Source of the DNA: an uncultured Paraprevotella sp.
GTDB taxonomy: Bacteria > Bacteroidota > Bacteroidia > Bacteroidales > Bacteroidaceae
Length of the DNA: 59,058 bases
Reading direction: 5' to 3'
Assembly: GCA_947177395.1 (NCBI GenBank)
Contig: CAMWUI010000016.1
Span: 1-59,058 of the forward strand
Below are positions 36,001 to 44,640 of this stretch, piece by piece (the stretch's first letter is position 1; each line of letters starts with the position of its first letter). A model generated the notes under the pieces. It had not been told where the DNA came from. It was given only the letters and a program-made list of their open reading frames with translations, and did not search any database. The position numbers were made by a program, and so were the translations under genes.

Positions 36001-36331
36001 GCTCAACCGATTGAGACGGCTCGTAGAGAACGGACTGCGGCGGCCTCAAGTGGCCGACTGGTTTAGCGGCCGCTACCGCCTTTACAACGAGTGCTCCATC
36101 CTTTCGGCCGACCCCACGGACGGCGAATGTATTGTGCGGCGCCCTGACCGTGTCATGGTGTCCGGCAACGAAATCATCGTGGTCGACTTCAAGTTCGGCA
36201 CGCCGCACGAAGAATACCCTCGCCAGGTGCGCGAATACATGGACCTGCTCGCAGCCATGCACCCCACCGCCACCGTCCGCGGCTACCTCTGGTATGTATA
36301 CACCAACCAAATAGAAGAAATCACACACTGA
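33038..36331 (+). CDS. addA: AddA-like ATP-dependent helicase/nuclease (UvrD superfamily)
   Basis: A 1097-residue helicase-nuclease for double-strand-break processing. Walker A is ASAGSGKTFTLA near residue 15. Helicase motif II is MIDEFQDTS, followed by GDVKQSIYRWRGGD and NYRSEPRII, with RLLTIHKSKGLEF further on and MMYVAFTRAEKNL as motif VI. The C-terminal nuclease domain has VVDFKFGTPHEEY, a PD-(D/E)XK core. Its partner AddB follows 12 nt downstream. Together they resect DNA ends for RecA-dependent repair. The symbol follows the pairing; RecB-like is an alternative label. Confidence 0.94.
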   Translation: MSMSSRLTVYKASAGSGKTFTLAVQYIKLLVGAQNPGTFRHILAVTFTNKATAEMKERILQQLYGLWKGLPSSARYLKELKKELIRDGLTMDDGEISRRAGEALKAILHDYNRFQVETIDSFFQKVLQNLAHELSLTANLQVDLNDREALGVAVDRIMERLHIEPRTLGWITEYVEDRLQDNDKWDVSGELKSFASEIFKRPYLLNSERLAALLGDDGFMRQLRQTLKALQNDANDRIQSAAAHFLEELEVRGLTCTDFSRGSTLGKYIEALASGKPDAEFKDTLRKYVEDPMNMLVKAKQASPEWREAAGHFSRLLAEVRRFQTKGMTQYNSADLTRKYLNPLRLLSLINVEVTALNNETNRFLLAKTPILLNELVADTDAPFIFEKMGADFRHVMIDEFQDTSVMQWSNFKKLLVENMATGHSNLIVGDVKQSIYRWRGGDWQLLAGIGEEMKDSHPDIRHLNYNYRSEPRIIAFNKAFFPQVAALLDGLTPDTPPRITEAYADAGQKCPDGKADGGFVRLRFYKNSMRDGDDWEERMLADLCEQVESLHAAGLPYSQMTILLRKRSYAEPIINCFSRRLPHVRLVSDEAFLLSSSAAVSLINAALRCLADPDDPIPRAYLVLRYRCDVLRDKADLNDLLLHPSDNLLPAEFVRHADRLRGLPLYELQERLYRLFSLDRLTGQDAYLLTYFDKVTEYVQSNPSDLKSFLAYWDETLAMQSVPAGETDGIRLLTIHKSKGLEFHTVLLPYFHWDIESERAGGPSQRNLLWCTPSEAPYNALPVIPVPLEKRMQDSIFRRDYEEEHLQMRVDALNMMYVAFTRAEKNLLMWGKTRFQLTDSSLLSDLVHAAMPRNLEEAHLTTEELELKKGLLQEIVTGFDYGTPVTAFGRHTGQDVPQNRMALQPESVAIGMTSYENPMEFRQSNRSELFIRQAGIDKDAPVADDGNEYVQTGRLLHYIFSTIHTVADVDRVLLQVEAEGLIGEQRQLNRLRRLVENGLRRPQVADWFSGRYRLYNECSILSADPTDGECIVRRPDRVMVSGNEIIVVDFKFGTPHEEYPRQVREYMDLLAAMHPTATVRGYLWYVYTNQIEEITH

Positions 36332-36343
36332 TCCCCATACAGC

Positions 36344-39163
36344 ATGGAACGATTCCTTACCCTCGTAGCGCGTGATCTGCTCGCCAGATACGGCACCAAC
36401 CTGACCGACATTGAAGTCGTCTTCCCTAACAAACGCGCCGGCCTCTTCCTCAACCAGGCACTCGTCAGCCAGTCTCCCACCCCAGTGTGGGCACCCCGTT
36501 ACCAGACCATCAGCGAACTTTTCCGATCGCTCTCTGACTACGAGTTGTGCGATCCCATCCGTGCCGTGTGCGAACTCTACCGCGTTTATGCCGACCACGT
36601 CAGCGAGCCCGAAACCACCGATCGCTTCTACGGTTGGGGCGAGATACTGCTGTCTGATTTTGATGACATCGACAAGCATTTGGCCGACGCCCATGCTCTG
36701 TTCTCCAACATACAGGCGCTCAAGGCGCTCGACGGCAGCGACTTCCTTACTCCCGAGCAGGAGAGTGCCTTGAGCCGTTTCTTCGACGGATTCTCCGTAG
36801 AGGGAAACTCGCAGCTCAAGGAAAAATTCCTCCGCATGTGGAACGCTATGGACGACATCTACACCGACTACGGCCAGCAACTCCGCGCACAGGGCGTGCT
36901 TTACGAAGGTGCACTCTACCGTCACGTGGCCACGGAACGCCTTACTCCCGAAAGTCCCCTACTCACGAATGACAAAACCTATATCTTTGTGGGCTTCAAC
37001 GTTCTCAACGATGTCGAACGCCGACTCTTCGACATCCTCCGCGACCATAGCAAAGCTCTCTTCTACTGGGACTATGACCGCTACTACACTGAAGACAATC
37101 TACTGGCCGAGGCTGGAACTTTCATCCGCGACAACCTGCGCCGCTACCCTTGTTGCCTGCCCGCCACGGCCTACGATAACCTGCGCCGAGACAAGAAAAT
37201 CACTTACATCTCCGCATCATCTGAGAACGCTCAGGCCCGTTTCCTCCCCCAATGGCTACGCCACAACCTCACCCCACGCGAGAACGAGACCGCCGTCGTC
37301 CTCTGTGACGAAACCCTGCTCCGCCCCGTGCTTCACTCCATCCCCCCGAACGAGGAAGGCGGCCCCGAGCAACTCAACGTCACCATGGGTTACCCTCTCA
37401 CCGACACCCCCGTCTACAGTTTCGTCAATGCGTTGCTCGACCTCCAGACAGAAGGATACGACGACACCGAAGGACGCTTCCGCACCGAACAGCGGGAGCG
37501 CGTGGATACTCATCCTTATGCCGCCCTCGCCGACCACAACCAGCTCTACACCCACCCTGTAGGCAACACCGCCTTGCTGGACTACCTGCTCGCCATCGTA
37601 ATAGGCGTGGCTGCACACTTCCGTACGCAGTTTGACGACGGACAACCTTTGCAGCCGCTCTACAACGAGACTCTCTTCCAGACCCACAACATACTGAACC
37701 GTTTTCGCCGCCTTACCGAGGACGGCACCCTCGATGTCCGCCCCGTCACCCTTCGCCGCCTCATACGTGCCGCCATGGAGACCACATCCGTTCCCTTCCA
37801 CGGCGAACCGGCCACCGGTCTGCAGGTCATGGGTGTACTCGAGACGCGCAACCTTGACTTCCGCCATATCGTGCTCCTCTCCGTCAACGAAGGGAAGCTC
37901 CCTCGCCCCGTCAGCAACACCTCGTTTATTCCTTACAGTCTGCGCGAGGTCTTCGGCCTCACTACCGTGCGCCACAAGACCGCCGTCTACGCCTTCTACT
38001 TCTATCGTCTGTTACAGCGTGCTGAGCGCATCACAATGCTCTACAACGTATCCGCCGACGGAACAGGACAGGGCGAGATGTCGCGCTTTATGCAACAGTT
38101 GCTGGCCGAAACCAACCTTCCCGTGCGCGCTCTCACGCTGGACAGCACGCCCAGACTGACCGACACGCACGACCTCCGGGCCGAAAAGACGAACAGCGTC
38201 ATGCGCATCTTGCAGAACAGCTTCGATGAACGATGCCCTACCTCGCGCCCCTTGTCTCCCTCGGCGCTGAACGATTATGTCGACTGTCCCCTGAAGTTCT
38301 ACTACCGACACGTGGCACGCCTGCACGTCCGCCGCGATCCCGCCGACGGGCTTGACGCCGCCCTCTTCGGCACTGTGTTCCACGCTGCGGCCGAAAACAT
38401 CTACCGCCATCTCACGGTCAACGATCCCTTCGTCACCCGCAGCGATCTCGAACGCCTCCTCACGCAACCCGACCTGACGTTGCACCCGTTTGTCGACAAC
38501 GCTTTCCGCCAACACGTCTTCTGCACAGAGGACGATAACCGCCCGCTTCGCTACGATGGCACCCTTGTCGTGGCCCGTCGCGTAGTACTCTCCTACCTCC
38601 GCCAACTCCTAACGCACGACCTGCAACTGACTCCCTTTGAAATGAAGGAAATGGAGCAGCCCCACGAAGTAACCGTCAACGTGCCCACGCCCCGCGGCGA
38701 CCTGCGCATCCGTCTGGGCGGCGTCGTGGACCGCATGGACATCGTTCGCGTACCTGACAACACCACAGGACACCTCGTCGACACCGTGCGCATCCTCGAC
38801 TATAAAACGGGCGGCCGCCCCGAGGAACCACGCGACATGGCACAACTGACAGTACCGGACGACAACCGCCCGCACTACAGTTTCCAGACATTCCTCTATG
38901 CCTGGGTCGTATGTCATGAGACGACGCTTCCCGTTATGCCCGCGCTCTTCTTCGTACACAAATCTCACGGCGACGACTACTCGCCGCTCATCCCCCTTGC
39001 TCGCGTGCCCGTGACCGACTTCCGCCCTCTCATGACCGATTTTGAGCCCGTACTACGCAACCTGCTGGAGGATCTGTTCAACCCTGCCCGTCCCTTCATG
39101 CAAACTACCCTGCCCAGGACCTGTGCCCGTTGCGACTTCCGCACTTTGTGCGGTCGCGGCTGA
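36344..39163 (+). CDS. addB: AddB-like PD-(D/E)XK nuclease subunit with Fe-S cysteines
   Basis: A 939-residue partner of AddA. The N-terminus (VVFPNKRAGLFLNQAL) resembles the AddB/RecC inactivated helicase fold with a degenerate P-loop. The C-terminal nuclease has the core RILDYKTG. Four cysteines suited to a 4Fe-4S cluster are visible: one in VDCPLKFYY before the nuclease core, and three in TCARCDFRTLC at the extreme C-terminus. This arrangement is known from AddB nucleases. Chi recognition is expected in this subunit but cannot be read from sequence. Confidence 0.9.
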   Translation: MERFLTLVARDLLARYGTNLTDIEVVFPNKRAGLFLNQALVSQSPTPVWAPRYQTISELFRSLSDYELCDPIRAVCELYRVYADHVSEPETTDRFYGWGEILLSDFDDIDKHLADAHALFSNIQALKALDGSDFLTPEQESALSRFFDGFSVEGNSQLKEKFLRMWNAMDDIYTDYGQQLRAQGVLYEGALYRHVATERLTPESPLLTNDKTYIFVGFNVLNDVERRLFDILRDHSKALFYWDYDRYYTEDNLLAEAGTFIRDNLRRYPCCLPATAYDNLRRDKKITYISASSENAQARFLPQWLRHNLTPRENETAVVLCDETLLRPVLHSIPPNEEGGPEQLNVTMGYPLTDTPVYSFVNALLDLQTEGYDDTEGRFRTEQRERVDTHPYAALADHNQLYTHPVGNTALLDYLLAIVIGVAAHFRTQFDDGQPLQPLYNETLFQTHNILNRFRRLTEDGTLDVRPVTLRRLIRAAMETTSVPFHGEPATGLQVMGVLETRNLDFRHIVLLSVNEGKLPRPVSNTSFIPYSLREVFGLTTVRHKTAVYAFYFYRLLQRAERITMLYNVSADGTGQGEMSRFMQQLLAETNLPVRALTLDSTPRLTDTHDLRAEKTNSVMRILQNSFDERCPTSRPLSPSALNDYVDCPLKFYYRHVARLHVRRDPADGLDAALFGTVFHAAAENIYRHLTVNDPFVTRSDLERLLTQPDLTLHPFVDNAFRQHVFCTEDDNRPLRYDGTLVVARRVVLSYLRQLLTHDLQLTPFEMKEMEQPHEVTVNVPTPRGDLRIRLGGVVDRMDIVRVPDNTTGHLVDTVRILDYKTGGRPEEPRDMAQLTVPDDNRPHYSFQTFLYAWVVCHETTLPVMPALFFVHKSHGDDYSPLIPLARVPVTDFRPLMTDFEPVLRNLLEDLFNPARPFMQTTLPRTCARCDFRTLCGRG

Positions 39164-39239
39164 CCTCTACACAACAAGATACGTATGTACGCATACCGAT
39201 TTACATATAAGTGTGCAAGGAAATATATCTCCGTACTCC

Positions 39240-39270
39240 TTCTCCGAAAAAAAGATTGTTTTTCAGAGAA
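39240..39270. terminator. Possible bidirectional terminator between addB and tamL
   Basis: TTCTC-c-GAAAAA pairs with TTTTTC-a-GAGAA around a short loop. It lies between two converging genes. The stem is AT-rich and has no clean T-run outside it, so support is moderate. Confidence 0.35.
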
Positions 39271-39299
39271 AGTATGGAAACAGACCAGCCGTAACGGAA

Positions 39300-41621
39300 T
39301 CAGAACGGGAGACCGACAGCGAAATGAAAAGTGAAGTCGCGACGAAAATCGGGATGCACGATAGCATACTTCTCGTGCGCACCGGCGTCTGTGGGAGTGA
39401 CAGCTTTCATGCCACCGTCAAGACGCAGGATAAAATAGTCGAAATTAAGCCGCAGACCGAGTCCATAGGCCACAGCTATCTGGCGCCAGAAAGTGGAGAA
39501 ACGGAACTGGCCGCCGGGTTGCTCCTCATACTCGCGGATGGTCCAGATATTGCCCGCGTCAACGAAAGCGGCACCGTGGAATTTCCAGAAGAGGAACGTA
39601 CGGTACTCGACGCTCAAATCGAGTTTCACATCGCCCGTCTGATTAATAAAGTCGATGCGACCATCCGTACCACGGTAAGTACCGGGTCCCAGTTCGCGCA
39701 CCGACCATCCGCGCACACTATTGGCTCCGCCGCTGAAGTAACGTTTCTCGTAGGGCAGGATACGGGAATTTCCGTAAGGGTAGGCCACCCCTAATCCAGC
39801 ATGCAGGGCCAAGGAGTTGCGCCCATCGATGCGGAAACTACGTGAAAAGTCAAAGTCACCGCGTACGTACTGGGCATAGGCGATGTTGAAGAGAGTGTAC
39901 ATGTCTTCCGTGTTGCGCTCCACACGAAACAGGCGAGAAGCACCGTAAAGAAGGTTACCCGCAGCCTCGGCACGGAGGCGTAGCTGAGTGGCGTCGGTGC
40001 CGTAAATCGCGGCAGGACCGTTACCGCCTTGCGAGTTGTAAGTGAAGCTGTAACCAAGCTTCATGATAAAAAGGTTTTCATAGTTATAACGCAGGATGGC
40101 ATTACGATTACCCGCGTCGTCGAGATAGTCACGCTTGAAAGTCTCCGAAATCCAAGGCATGAAGACATAATTGAGATCAAGCAGGTCGATGCGATGCACG
40201 AGGCGACGATTGAAACGGCTCCAACGATAGCGCAACGCACCGGTAAGTACTCGGCGATGAAACTCGGGACGGTCTTGCGAGTCATACATGATGGAGACCT
40301 CGGACGCGGCTTGCACCGAACGGCGGTAAGCCTCACTCAGGAAGGGCAGCTTGAACTCGGGAAAAGTGAGCCCAGCCTCGGCACTGAATTCCATATAGTT
40401 CTCGTCGGCATATCCTTCGAGCCCCTTAATGGCCTCGAAAGCTCCGCGCAGTTTGATGCTCAGCAATTCCGCCCCGCGGAAAAGGTTCCTGTTCTGATAA
40501 CCCAGCGAAACAGCGGCACCGAGATTTCCGGCCGAATTAGTCCCCTCCGGCTCCAGACTGAACGTATAGGGACGGTTCATGTTCACGGCCACGCGACAGT
40601 CGAGCAAAGCACTATCGGGATGTACTTCGCGCATTTTAACAGACGAAGACATGACGGCTCCAAGCCGGCCAAAACTATTGTACGTCTGCTGCACGTCACG
40701 CTCGCGATACAGGGCACCCGGACGAAGCGCCACGCTCTCGGACAAACGCGTGAAACGCAGGTGGGGCTTCCCGTCGTAAACGATATCGCGGCCATGATAA
40801 CGGAGCGTATCGGTCGGCACGCTCTGATAGCCGGCCTGCAGATAACCCTCGTCAACGACCGTCACGCGGCGGAGGCTGTACCGACGGTGCTGTTGCAAGC
40901 TGTCCGCCGCAGCCCTATAGGCCGAGAGGCACAGCGTAAGGTCCACCTGACGGTTGCCTACACACGTGTCCGCCTCGTAAGTAACGAACTCTTTGTTGAA
41001 CTTATAGTATCCGCTGTTCTGCAGGAGCGAGTAGATGCGCGAACGCTCGGCCTCGAGCACATTGACGTCGAAGGGCATACCGGCGCGCAGGAGCGATGAT
41101 ACAGTGTCGCGCCCCGTGAGCAGGCCACGGAGCGTGTCGTCATCAATGCGACGCACCACGCGGCGTACCCGATATCGCTCACCCGGCTCAATAGTATATA
41201 TGAGTTTTAGTTTCTTCCCCTTCCGCTTTTCCTCAAGCGTCACTCTGGCGTTCAGATATCCCATATTAACCACGGCGGCCTCCATGTCGGCCTGCGCACG
41301 TGAAGCCTGAATCGCATCGTAGACTACGGGAGCCTCGCCGATGCGCTGCAGAAAGCGGTTGATACGCCGCGTCGTGTCACGTCCCGATAAGGCATACGGC
41401 CCCATGGGCACTTTTACCAGACTGAACCAACGGGAATTAGGGTGCTGACGAATATAACCTTTGAGCGGAGCCATCCGCACGTCTTTCTGAGAGGAGCGGA
41501 GGCTGATGTTATCAAGCATATAGCTGCCGTCTGGAATAAATTTCGTAGCCGAACATGCAGTCAGAAGCAACAACACGCCCGAATGAATGAAAAGACTGAC
41601 AATTTTCCGCACAGAAATCAC
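39300..41621 (-). CDS. TamA-like Omp85 outer-membrane lipoprotein (TamL type)
   Basis: A 773-residue protein with lipobox LLLTAC (Cys23), POTRA-like repeats at about 30-300 (YLNARVTLEEKRKGKKLKLIYTI, FDVNVLEAERSRIYSLLQNSGYY) and an Omp85 barrel after about 350. The lid motif is the SVRGW of GGANSVRGWSVRELGPG, equivalent to the VRGF motif. The barrel ends FAVGLPF with the terminal Phe. Lipidated TamA relatives (TamL) are characteristic of Bacteroidota and act in outer-membrane assembly, normally with a TamB partner. No tamB lies next to it; the divergent neighbour is an rRNA methyltransferase. Confidence 0.88.
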   Translation of the reverse strand: MISVRKIVSLFIHSGVLLLLTACSATKFIPDGSYMLDNISLRSSQKDVRMAPLKGYIRQHPNSRWFSLVKVPMGPYALSGRDTTRRINRFLQRIGEAPVVYDAIQASRAQADMEAAVVNMGYLNARVTLEEKRKGKKLKLIYTIEPGERYRVRRVVRRIDDDTLRGLLTGRDTVSSLLRAGMPFDVNVLEAERSRIYSLLQNSGYYKFNKEFVTYEADTCVGNRQVDLTLCLSAYRAAADSLQQHRRYSLRRVTVVDEGYLQAGYQSVPTDTLRYHGRDIVYDGKPHLRFTRLSESVALRPGALYRERDVQQTYNSFGRLGAVMSSSVKMREVHPDSALLDCRVAVNMNRPYTFSLEPEGTNSAGNLGAAVSLGYQNRNLFRGAELLSIKLRGAFEAIKGLEGYADENYMEFSAEAGLTFPEFKLPFLSEAYRRSVQAASEVSIMYDSQDRPEFHRRVLTGALRYRWSRFNRRLVHRIDLLDLNYVFMPWISETFKRDYLDDAGNRNAILRYNYENLFIMKLGYSFTYNSQGGNGPAAIYGTDATQLRLRAEAAGNLLYGASRLFRVERNTEDMYTLFNIAYAQYVRGDFDFSRSFRIDGRNSLALHAGLGVAYPYGNSRILPYEKRYFSGGANSVRGWSVRELGPGTYRGTDGRIDFINQTGDVKLDLSVEYRTFLFWKFHGAAFVDAGNIWTIREYEEQPGGQFRFSTFWRQIAVAYGLGLRLNFDYFILRLDGGMKAVTPTDAGAHEKYAIVHPDFRRDFTFHFAVGLPF

Positions 41622-41644
41622 ACCCTGAATATTGATTTGTAGCG

Positions 41645-41652
41645 CAAAGATA
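41645..41652 (-). promoter_or_regulatory. tamL -7 element, TATCTTTG
   Basis: Consensus TAnnTTTG on the minus strand, 23 nt before the tamL start. Confidence 0.55.
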
Positions 41653-41667
41653 GAAATTTATCGAAAA

Positions 41668-41683
41668 TAACTTTGTAGTTTTG
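41668..41683 (+). promoter_or_regulatory. Two overlapping-range -7 elements for the SpoU gene
   Basis: TAACTTTG (41668-41675) and TAGTTTTG (41676-41683) both match TAnnTTTG in the 93-nt divergent region; either could serve the methyltransferase start at 41715. Confidence 0.5.
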
Positions 41684-41714
41684 CAACAGAAATCAGCGCA
41701 AACTGGACAAATAG

Positions 41715-42482
41715 ATGATCAGCAAAAACAGAATAAAACTGATACGTTCGCTGGAAATGAAGAAAAAGCGCCAAGAGACAGGGCTGTTCGTAGCCGAAGG
41801 CCCAAAATTGGTGAACGACCTATGGCCGCACTTCGAGTGCGCGTACGCGGCAGCCACTGATGTATGGCTCCGGCGACACGGGGAGGAGGATTTACGGCGA
41901 CGGACAACCGAATACGACATAGTAACGGAAGAGGAACTGCGGCGCACTAGTTTGCTGAAGAATCCGCAGGAGGTTGTGGCTCTATTCCGCATACCGACAC
42001 AAGGAGAACCTCCGAAGGAAGAAACGGCACAACGACTCTGTCTGGCACTGGATGATGTGCAGGATCCCGGCAATATGGGCACCATCCTCCGTATGGCAGA
42101 TTGGTTCGGCATCGAGACGGTCTTCTGCTCGCCCGGCTGCGCCGACGTTTACAATCCGAAAACAGTGCAGGCCACGATGGGGGCGCTCGCTCGCGTGCAA
42201 GTATACAGTCATCCGTTGCCCGACCTACTGCGACACTTACCAGCCGACGTACCCGTCTACGGGACATTTCTCGACGGCCAGTCTCTCTATACCCAATCAC
42301 TGGAACAGCGCGGCATCATCGTCATGGGCAATGAAGGACGCGGCATCAGCGCTGAAGTGGCGCAAACTGTCACCCACCGCCTGCGCATTCCTAATTTCCC
42401 GCCGAAACGGGCGACGACGGAAAGTCTGAACGTGGCCGTAGCCACTGCCATCATCTGCGCGGAATTCCGGCGGCGAGCCTAA
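41715..42482 (+). CDS. SpoU/TrmH-family RNA 2'-O-methyltransferase
   Basis: A 255-residue SPOUT-fold methyltransferase, probably acting on rRNA. The N-terminal substrate-binding part has RSLEMKKKRQETGLFVAEGPKLVNDL. The catalytic domain carries all three family motifs: LALDDVQDPGNMGTILRMADWFG, IIVMGNEGRGIS, and RIPNFPPKRATTESLNVAVATAI. Those residues form the trefoil knot binding S-adenosylmethionine. It resembles RlmB/TsnR enzymes, but the target nucleotide cannot be determined. It converges with a small hypothetical gene. Confidence 0.95.
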   Translation: MISKNRIKLIRSLEMKKKRQETGLFVAEGPKLVNDLWPHFECAYAAATDVWLRRHGEEDLRRRTTEYDIVTEEELRRTSLLKNPQEVVALFRIPTQGEPPKEETAQRLCLALDDVQDPGNMGTILRMADWFGIETVFCSPGCADVYNPKTVQATMGALARVQVYSHPLPDLLRHLPADVPVYGTFLDGQSLYTQSLEQRGIIVMGNEGRGISAEVAQTVTHRLRIPNFPPKRATTESLNVAVATAIICAEFRRRA

Positions 42483-42541
42483 CGCGCAAAGTGTCGGCCT
42501 ACCGGTACCAAACCGCACACGGCAGAACAAAAGTACATCTC

Positions 42542-42880
42542 TTACTCCCTGCCCTGCAACCGGCGGAAGAAAGTTGCAGGTGGTAGACGACGATCCCCGG
42601 CCGACATGCCGCAAACGTACCACAGACAACAAGGTATACCGTCTCCGGCTTCCCGAAAGACTATTTCCAGCCACGACAGAAAATCTTCTGCCCCGTGCTC
42701 CGGCGGGGTGACACCCACAGGCAGGAAAACCATGACGCCCCCGAGCCACTCCGTAAACGGAAGTTCCCCATACAAGGCATACCAGCGCACGGGCGTGCCG
42801 TCAGATTCAACCTCCACCACCGCATTCTTCAATGTCCAGCCAGGAGCTATATATAACAAGGTACAAGCATATCGTTTCAC
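42542..42880 (-). CDS. Conserved-looking hypothetical protein, 112 residues
   Basis: I recognise no domain. The N-terminus MKRYACTLLYIAPGWTLKNAVVEVES and the aromatic-rich middle (VRWYALYGELPFTEWLGGVMVFL) suggest a small mixed alpha/beta protein without a signal peptide. It lies 49 nt after the DUF4296 gene on the same strand, at the end of the ileS-dksA-lspA run. It appears to be a genuine gene: no longer competing frame exists and codon use resembles its neighbours. Confidence 0.65.
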   Translation of the reverse strand: MKRYACTLLYIAPGWTLKNAVVEVESDGTPVRWYALYGELPFTEWLGGVMVFLPVGVTPPEHGAEDFLSWLEIVFREAGDGIPCCLWYVCGMSAGDRRLPPATFFRRLQGRE

Positions 42881-42929
42881 AATTACAAATCCGTATGTAT
42901 GATGTAACGTTCCCGCTTCTTCCCTCCCC

Positions 42930-44009
42930 TTATCGACGAGTCTGCCGTTGCTGGCGGCGCGTATTCTTCGGAATCGTGTACGGACGTTCTTTCACAACCT
43001 CGATTGTACGCTCGCCGTCCTGCGTACGGCGCAACTCAGTCGGCGTAAGACGACGAGCGTTCGCCGTATCGCCCTCCGACAGAGCTTCCTCCGCCGTTTT
43101 CCGCTGCAAGGTATCGGTCGTCAGCGTATCACCGATCACCGTCAGCATGTCTTTCTCCACCGGCGTCTCCCGCTTGGAATGGAAACGTATCAGCGAAACG
43201 TCGGAAACCACCATCATCCGATAGACTTTGACGTCCGTAGAGGGGAAATAAACGAAGCCGTACAATTCACGGATGTCACGTTTCGCATCGGCTTTCAATT
43301 CCATCTTCACGTTCCAGTCACCCTCGATACGCCGGTGCGCCGCCGTGACCTTGCCGTCCGCATAACGGACAAGCATAGCGGCAAATCCTGTCCGTGAGCC
43401 TTCCTTGCAGACAAAACGGGGCGTAAAACGCCACAAGAAAGAGTCGCCGCGACGGAAAGTGGAGTCTGCTTTCATTGAAAATGCTATCTTGTTCTCGATA
43501 CGATTGGGCTTCAGTACATAGAACACGCGATCCGTCCAGATGTTGGCCGTATCGCCCTGGCTACTCAGGTTGGCATAAAGTTCGCTCTCGGAAGTGCCGG
43601 TTCCGTAAGCTTTGGATTCTGCCTCGTAACGCGCAGACAACCGCCGATATATCCCGCTTAGATAATCGGCATGAGCAGAATACCACACCATGGAGGAATC
43701 GAAATCGGCTTCCGTAATCCCATGCTTGCGAAATACAGCCTGCACGTAGACGTAACGTAGTTCCTCGATACTGTCGTAACTTTCCTCAGCCATCGCCTGC
43801 GCCACATGGTAATCATACAGGAGCGCCTCCATGCGCGACGGCGATATCACGCCGGACGGCATCTCCGGACGGCATCCAGCCAGTAACAGGAAGCATGCCA
43901 GCAACAACCGACAGCCATACAAGAAAGGACGCCGGAGCGCCTCCGCACGGCTGTCCGAACCTGTTGATCGAAAAACCTTCATGGTGTACTCTTTCCCCAT
44001 ACGGTTCAT
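42930..44009 (-). CDS. DUF4296-type lipoprotein, coupled to lspA
   Basis: A 359-residue lipoprotein of unknown function. Lipobox LLLAGC lies at about residues 41-46, then RPEMPSGVISPSRMEALLYDYHVAQAMAE, the DUF4296 pattern. DSSMVWYSAHADYLSGIYRRL follows, and the C-terminus is basic (PKNTRRQQRQTRR). The start at 44009 was chosen because its ATG overlaps the lspA stop by one base (TAATG), giving translational coupling. A start at 43982 would give a more normal signal peptide length. Coupling to the lipoprotein signal peptidase is a recurrent Bacteroides arrangement. Confidence 0.85.
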   Translation of the reverse strand: MNRMGKEYTMKVFRSTGSDSRAEALRRPFLYGCRLLLACFLLLAGCRPEMPSGVISPSRMEALLYDYHVAQAMAEESYDSIEELRYVYVQAVFRKHGITEADFDSSMVWYSAHADYLSGIYRRLSARYEAESKAYGTGTSESELYANLSSQGDTANIWTDRVFYVLKPNRIENKIAFSMKADSTFRRGDSFLWRFTPRFVCKEGSRTGFAAMLVRYADGKVTAAHRRIEGDWNVKMELKADAKRDIRELYGFVYFPSTDVKVYRMMVVSDVSLIRFHSKRETPVEKDMLTVIGDTLTTDTLQRKTAEEALSEGDTANARRLTPTELRRTQDGERTIEVVKERPYTIPKNTRRQQRQTRR

Positions 44010-44623
44010 TACAACGACAGACGTTTGTGATAAAAAAGTAACAAAGCTACGATACCGCAACTAATGGCCGCATCAGCAAAGTTGAAAATCGGACTAAAAA
44101 AAACAAACGGTTCCCCGCCCAACCAAGGCACCCACGAGGGCCACTGGCTCTCTATTAGGGGGAAATAAAACATGTCGACCACCCGCCCGTAGAAAATCTC
44201 CTCATACCCCATGCCGAAGGGTACGAACTCTGCAACCATCGGAGCTGGAGGATTGTTGAATATCAGTCCATAAAAGACGCTGTCGATAATGTTACCGAGT
44301 GCACCGGCCACAATCAGGGACAGACATACGATAAAACCCGTGGGAACATTCCTGCGCACGAGCCTGAACAGATAGTACAGGAGAGCTACCACGACAATGA
44401 TGCGGAAAGACGTCAGGAACAGCTTACCGATAATCTCCATTCCGAAAGCCATTCCCCGGTTTTCAGTAAAAAAGATGTAGAACCAATCCGTCACGCGGAT
44501 TTTCTCGTGCATGTACATACCAGTCTTCACCACAATCTTTATTGCCTGATCAACGAGCAACACCGCCAGAATGATTCCGGTAGCCAAAACTCCTCTCCCG
44601 CAAATATTATTCCTTCTTCCCAC
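44009..44623 (-). CDS. lspA: Lipoprotein signal peptidase (signal peptidase II)
   Basis: A 204-residue inner-membrane aspartyl protease that removes signal peptides from diacylated prolipoproteins. Four hydrophobic helices are visible. Conserved boxes are VLLVDQAIK, TENRGMAFG, AGALGNIIDSVFYG with one catalytic Asp, VVDMFYF, and FNFADAAIS with the second catalytic Asp. An insertion between the last boxes (ESQWPSWVPWLGGEPFVFF) is typical of Bacteroidota. It lies 17 nt after the dksA-like gene. Confidence 0.97.
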   Translation of the reverse strand: MGRRNNICGRGVLATGIILAVLLVDQAIKIVVKTGMYMHEKIRVTDWFYIFFTENRGMAFGMEIIGKLFLTSFRIIVVVALLYYLFRLVRRNVPTGFIVCLSLIVAGALGNIIDSVFYGLIFNNPPAPMVAEFVPFGMGYEEIFYGRVVDMFYFPLIESQWPSWVPWLGGEPFVFFSPIFNFADAAISCGIVALLLFYHKRLSL

Positions 44624-44640
44624 TTTCCTTATGACTTTCT

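Noticed and set aside
39970..40010. tRNA-like string (GAGGCGTAGCTGAGTGG)
   Set aside because: It resembles a D-arm by chance but has no matching anticodon or T-arm and lies inside the tamL coding sequence.
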